A stretch of 64,000 nucleotides of DNA, taken from Aquincola agrisoli (lineage in GTDB: Bacteria; Pseudomonadota; Gammaproteobacteria; Burkholderiales; Burkholderiaceae_C). The stretch covers positions 310,001 through 374,000 of the forward strand of contig NZ_JAZIBG010000028.1 in assembly GCF_036621135.1 (NCBI RefSeq), in the 5' to 3' direction. The notes under the pieces were generated by a model. It saw only the letters and a list, made by a program, of their open reading frames with translations, had not been told where the DNA came from and ran no database searches. Positions within the stretch are counted from its first letter, which is position 1. Every line of letters starts with the position of its first letter. Below, in pieces: positions 60,819 to 64,000 of the stretch. A program made the position numbers and the translations under genes.

Positions 60819-63212
60819 CTAGTTCCTCACAGGCTTGCCGGTCTGCAGCATCCCCATGATGCGTTCCTGCGTCTTGGGGTGGTCGAGCAGCGCGCAGAAG
60901 CGCTGGCGTTCCAGCGTCATCAGGTACTCCTCGGTCACCAGCGATCCGCCGTCCACCTCGCCGCCGCAGACCACCTCGGCGATCAGGCTGCCGATGTGGA
61001 AGTCGTGCGCGCTGATGAAGCCGCCATCGCGCATGCCGACGAGTTGCGCCTTGATCGTCGCGATGCCCGAGCGGCCGGCCACGGGGAAAGGCTTCTTCTG
61101 CGGGGCCCGCCAGCCGCTGGCGGCCATCGCCTTTACCTGCGTGCTGGCCACCGACAGCAACTCGTCCTTGTGCGGCACGATCACGTCGTCGTCGAGCAGG
61201 TAGCCGATCTTGCGGGCCTCGTTCGCGCTGGTGGCGACACGCGCGGTGGCCGCGGCGGTGAAGCCCTCCTTCAGGAAGGCGAGCAGATCGGTGCCGGGCG
61301 CCTTCTCGGCCGTCTCCGCCGCGCGGCGGGCGATGTACGCCAGGCCGCCGCCGCCCGGGATCAGGCCCACGCCCACTTCCACCAGGCCGATGTAGCTCTC
61401 CATCGCCGCGACGCGCTTGGCGCAGTGCACGGCCAGCTCGCAGCCGCCGCCCAGCGCCAGGCCACGGACGGCCGCGACGACCGGCACCGCGGCGTAGCGG
61501 ATGCGCAGCATCGCGTCCTGCAGCTTCTTCTCCTCGGGCGCGATGCCCTTGCCGCCGCTCTTCATGAACACCGGCATCAGCGCCTCGAGGTTGGCGCCGG
61601 CCGAGAACACGTCGTCGGGCGACCAGATCACCAGGCCCTGGTACTTCGCCTCGGCGATGTCCACCGCCTTCAGCAGGCCTTCGGTCACGGCGGGGCTGAT
61701 GAGGTGCAGCTTGGCGGTGATGCTGGCGATCAGCACCTCGCCGTCGAGCGACCAGACGCGGATCTCGTCGTTGCGGAATTCCTCGGTGCCGCTCTTCAGC
61801 GCCTCGGGCGCGCCGCTGCCGAACACGGCCTCGGGGAATGGCTGGCGCTGGTAGACCGGCAAGGTGCTGCGCGGCACGAAGCGGCCCTGCGACGCGCTCC
61901 ACGAGCCCTCCGGCTGGTGCACGCCGCCGCGCTCGGCGACCGGCCCCTCGAACACCCACGACGGCAGCGGCGCGTTCGACAGCGCCTTGCCGGCCTCGAT
62001 GTCTTCCTGGATCCACCCGGCCACCTGCAGCCAGCCGGCCGACTGCCACAGCTCGAACGGGCCCTGGCTCATGCCAAAGCCCCAGCGCATCGCGAAGTCG
62101 ATGTCGCGCGCCGATTCGGCGATGTCGGCCAGGTGCACCGCAGCGTAGTGGAAGCCGTCGCGCAGGATGGCCCACAGGAACTGCGCCTGCGGATTCTTCG
62201 ATTCACGCAGCAGCTTCAGCCGCTCGGCCGCGGGCTTCTTCAGCATGCGCACGACGATCTCGTCGGCCTTGCCGCCCGAAGGCACGTAGGTGCCCTGCGC
62301 CGCGTCCAGCCGCAGGATGTTCTTGCCCTCCTTCTTGAAGAAGCCGGCGCCGGTCTTCTGGCCCAGCGCGCCCTGCTCGATCAGCTGGCCCAGCACCGGC
62401 GGCGTGGCGTAGCTGGCGTAGAACGGGTCGTCCTTCAGGTTGTCCTGCAGCGTCTTGATGACGTGGGCCAGCGTGTCGAGGCCCACCACGTCGGCCGTGC
62501 GGAAAGTGCCCGAGCTGGCGCGGCCCAGCTTCTTGCCGGTGAGGTCGTCCACCACGTCGACGCTCAGGCCGAACTTCTCGGCCTCGATCATCGTGGCCAG
62601 CATGCCGGCCACGCCCACGCGGTTGGCGACGAAGTTGGGCGTATCGATCGCGCGCACCACGCTCTTGCCGAGCGCGGTGGTGACGAAGCTCTCCAGCTGG
62701 TCGAGGATCTCCGGCTGCGTGGTGGGCGTGGGGATCAGCTCCACCAGCGCCATGTAGCGCGGCGGGTTGAAGAAGTGGATGCCGCAGAAGCGCGGCTTGA
62801 TGGCCTCGGGCAGCACCTCGCTGAGCTGGGTGATCGACAGGCCCGAGGTGTTCGACGCCACGATGGCGTGCGGCGCCAGGAACGGCGCCATCTTCTGGTA
62901 CAGGTCGAGCTTCCAGTCCATGCGCTCGGCGATCGCCTCGATCACCAGGTCGCATTCCTTCAGCAGCTCGCTGTGCTCCTCGTAGTTGGCCTGCTGGATC
63001 AGCGCGGCGTCCTCCGGCACGCCCAGCGGCGCGGGCTTGAGCTTCTTCAGGTTGTCGATCGCCTTGATGACGATGCCGTTCTTCGGCCCCGTCTTGGCGG
63101 GCAGGTCGAACAGCACCACCGGCACCTTCACGTTGACGAGGTGGGCGGCGATCTGCGCGCCCATCACGCCGGCGCCGAGCACGGCCACCTTGCGGACATT
63201 GAATCGAGTCAT
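60819..63212 (-). CDS. Bifunctional 3-hydroxyacyl-CoA dehydrogenase / enoyl-CoA hydratase (FadB-like, inverted domain order)
   Basis: A 797-residue fusion for two beta-oxidation steps. The dehydrogenase comes first: Rossmann motif AVLGAGVMGAQIAAHL, catalytic His in GIHFFNPPRYMALVEL, then DTPNFVANRVG. A C-terminal crotonase domain follows from about 490 (GLALGGGCELAVHCAK, GLVEVGVGLIPGGGG) with both hydratase glutamates. E. coli FadB has the reverse order (hydratase first), so this is the FadN-like arrangement. It lies 11 nt after the DUF2147 gene. Start ATG at 63212 (MTRFNVRKVA). Confidence 0.94.
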   Translation of the reverse strand: MTRFNVRKVAVLGAGVMGAQIAAHLVNVKVPVVLFDLPAKTGPKNGIVIKAIDNLKKLKPAPLGVPEDAALIQQANYEEHSELLKECDLVIEAIAERMDWKLDLYQKMAPFLAPHAIVASNTSGLSITQLSEVLPEAIKPRFCGIHFFNPPRYMALVELIPTPTTQPEILDQLESFVTTALGKSVVRAIDTPNFVANRVGVAGMLATMIEAEKFGLSVDVVDDLTGKKLGRASSGTFRTADVVGLDTLAHVIKTLQDNLKDDPFYASYATPPVLGQLIEQGALGQKTGAGFFKKEGKNILRLDAAQGTYVPSGGKADEIVVRMLKKPAAERLKLLRESKNPQAQFLWAILRDGFHYAAVHLADIAESARDIDFAMRWGFGMSQGPFELWQSAGWLQVAGWIQEDIEAGKALSNAPLPSWVFEGPVAERGGVHQPEGSWSASQGRFVPRSTLPVYQRQPFPEAVFGSGAPEALKSGTEEFRNDEIRVWSLDGEVLIASITAKLHLISPAVTEGLLKAVDIAEAKYQGLVIWSPDDVFSAGANLEALMPVFMKSGGKGIAPEEKKLQDAMLRIRYAAVPVVAAVRGLALGGGCELAVHCAKRVAAMESYIGLVEVGVGLIPGGGGLAYIARRAAETAEKAPGTDLLAFLKEGFTAAATARVATSANEARKIGYLLDDDVIVPHKDELLSVASTQVKAMAASGWRAPQKKPFPVAGRSGIATIKAQLVGMRDGGFISAHDFHIGSLIAEVVCGGEVDGGSLVTEEYLMTLERQRFCALLDHPKTQERIMGMLQTGKPVRN

Positions 63213-63223
63213 GGGTTCTCCTG

Positions 63224-63670
63224 TTATTCCACGCGTAGCCACGTCTGGGTGCGGCCGAGCAGCGGTGTGCCGATGTAGCCACGCACCTCCAGCTTCTTGC
63301 CGCCGTCGACGGGCTTGAGGCGCACCTTGTACGTCTTGCCGTCCTCGGGATCGAGGATCTCGCCGCCGTCCCACAGACCCGGCTCGCTCGGCATCGACTT
63401 CACGTTGCGCACGATCACCAGGCCGAGGATGGGCTTGTCCTTATCGTCGCCCCTGCACTTGTCGCACACGACCTCCTGCCTGGCGGGGTCCATCAGCTTC
63501 TCGATGCGACCGCTGAGCACACCGGCCGCATCCGCGATGCGCACGACAGCCTTTTCCTGCTTGCTGGCGTCGTCGATCGTCTTCCAGAGCCCCACCGGCG
63601 TTGCTTGCGCGGCCGCCAGCGAAGCCATGCAGGCCAGCAGCGCACCGCTCCAGAACTTCTTGTGGTTCAT
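63224..63670 (-). CDS. DUF2147 family periplasmic protein
   Basis: A 148-residue exported protein with signal peptide residues 1-21 (cleavage near LAAAQA). The mature part follows the DUF2147 pattern: PVGLWKTIDDASKQEKAVVR, then KDKPILGLVIVRNV, then GEILDPEDGKTYKVRLK and LEVRGYIGTPLLGRTQTWLR. A Cys pair (VCDKC) may form a disulfide. This beta-sandwich family has no proven activity. It lies between the acyl-CoA dehydrogenase and the FadB-like gene in the same orientation and is probably co-transcribed. Confidence 0.88.
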   Translation of the reverse strand: MNHKKFWSGALLACMASLAAAQATPVGLWKTIDDASKQEKAVVRIADAAGVLSGRIEKLMDPARQEVVCDKCRGDDKDKPILGLVIVRNVKSMPSEPGLWDGGEILDPEDGKTYKVRLKPVDGGKKLEVRGYIGTPLLGRTQTWLRVE

Positions 63671-63696
63671 GTCTTGTCTCCGGCACCTGCGGCCGC

Positions 63697-64000
63697 TCAG
63701 AACAGCGCCTCGTCCATCGCCATCAGCGGCTCCAGCCCCGCGCGGCAGCTGCGGATCAGGCCTGCCGTCTCCGGCAGCAGCTTGGCGAAGTAGAAGCGCG
63801 CGGTGTGCAGCTTGGCGGTGTAGAACGGGTCACCGCTGCCCTGCTTCTCCAGCGCCACCTTGGCCATGCGCGCCCAGAAGTACGCGAACACCAGGTGGCC
63901 GGCCACGCGCAGGTAGTCGACCGCGGCGGCGCCCACCTCGTCGGGGTTGCGCATTGCCTTCATGCCGATCTCGGTGGTGAGCTTGGTGACCTTGTCGCCC
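63697..64000 (-). CDS. Acyl-CoA dehydrogenase, C-terminal fragment (cut by window edge)
   Basis: The last 100 residues of a flavoprotein that starts beta-oxidation. The visible part, VTKLTTEIGMKAMRNPDEV, then LRVAGHLVFAYFWARMAKVA and FYFAKLLPETAGLIRSCRAG, is the C-terminal domain of long (about 600-residue) acyl-CoA dehydrogenases. The start and catalytic domain lie beyond base 64000. It is 26 nt upstream of the DUF2147 gene, heading the beta-oxidation run. Confidence 0.85.
   Translation of the reverse strand, partial: GDKVTKLTTEIGMKAMRNPDEVGAAAVDYLRVAGHLVFAYFWARMAKVALEKQGSGDPFYTAKLHTARFYFAKLLPETAGLIRSCRAGLEPLMAMDEALF

Overview
The window is about 70% G+C with tightly packed, often overlapping genes. 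Its gene set points to a beta-proteobacterium of the order Burkholderiales, probably the Rubrivivax / Leptothrix / Methylibium side: two-subunit glycyl-tRNA synthetase, a corC-lnt-glyQ-glyS-gmhB-plsC block, dksA next to hslVU, a Bug-family solute receptor, a PEP-CTERM protein and a type III pantothenate kinase. The genus call is inference from gene content. I saw no rRNA, tRNA, CRISPR array or insertion sequence. No gene-free stretch exceeds about 300 bases; the longest are 20626-20887 and 35047-35339, both described below.

1-3429: a LysR regulator cut by the window edge and an acetyltransferase, divergent from an MFS exporter and an aldo/keto reductase. 3470-20625, minus strand: a large catabolic block. 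It holds a Rieske oxygenase and its reductase, a RidA-like protein, two small unknown proteins, a Bug receptor, a VOC ring-cleavage-type dioxygenase, aldehyde and aspartate dehydrogenases, a ThDP enzyme, two SDRs, an IclR regulator, an alpha/beta hydrolase, a cupin, a NitT/TauT-type ABC importer and a porin. I cannot name the substrate. 20888-26737: a polyamine-type ABC importer with its GntR regulator, divergent from an Asp/Glu-hydantoin racemase.

26771-35046, minus strand: a complete type I secretion system (TolC, HlyD, ABC) with an 889-residue SdrD_B-type candidate cargo and a PEP-CTERM protein that looks like a thioester adhesin. 35340-43276, minus strand: a housekeeping envelope/translation block (YgjP-like protease, PlsC, GmhB lacking its nucleophile Asp, GlyS, GlyQ, Lnt, CorC). 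43395-49106, plus strand: a His-rich COG0523 GTPase, a DksA lacking zinc ligands, a STAS-like protein and HslVU. 49129-53328: pantothenate kinase and an Atm1-like exporter, divergent from a thioesterase and a zinc-ribbon membrane protein.

53331-58507, minus strand: mscS-otsB-GH15-otsA, an apparent osmotic-stress operon joined by 4-nt overlaps. 58594-64000, minus strand: fatty-acid beta-oxidation genes (acyl-CoA dehydrogenase end, DUF2147 protein, FadB-like fusion, thiolase, crotonase). A three-hairpin intergenic repeat directly follows the stop codons of three genes (23436, 59438, 60750), with stems that covary between copies.
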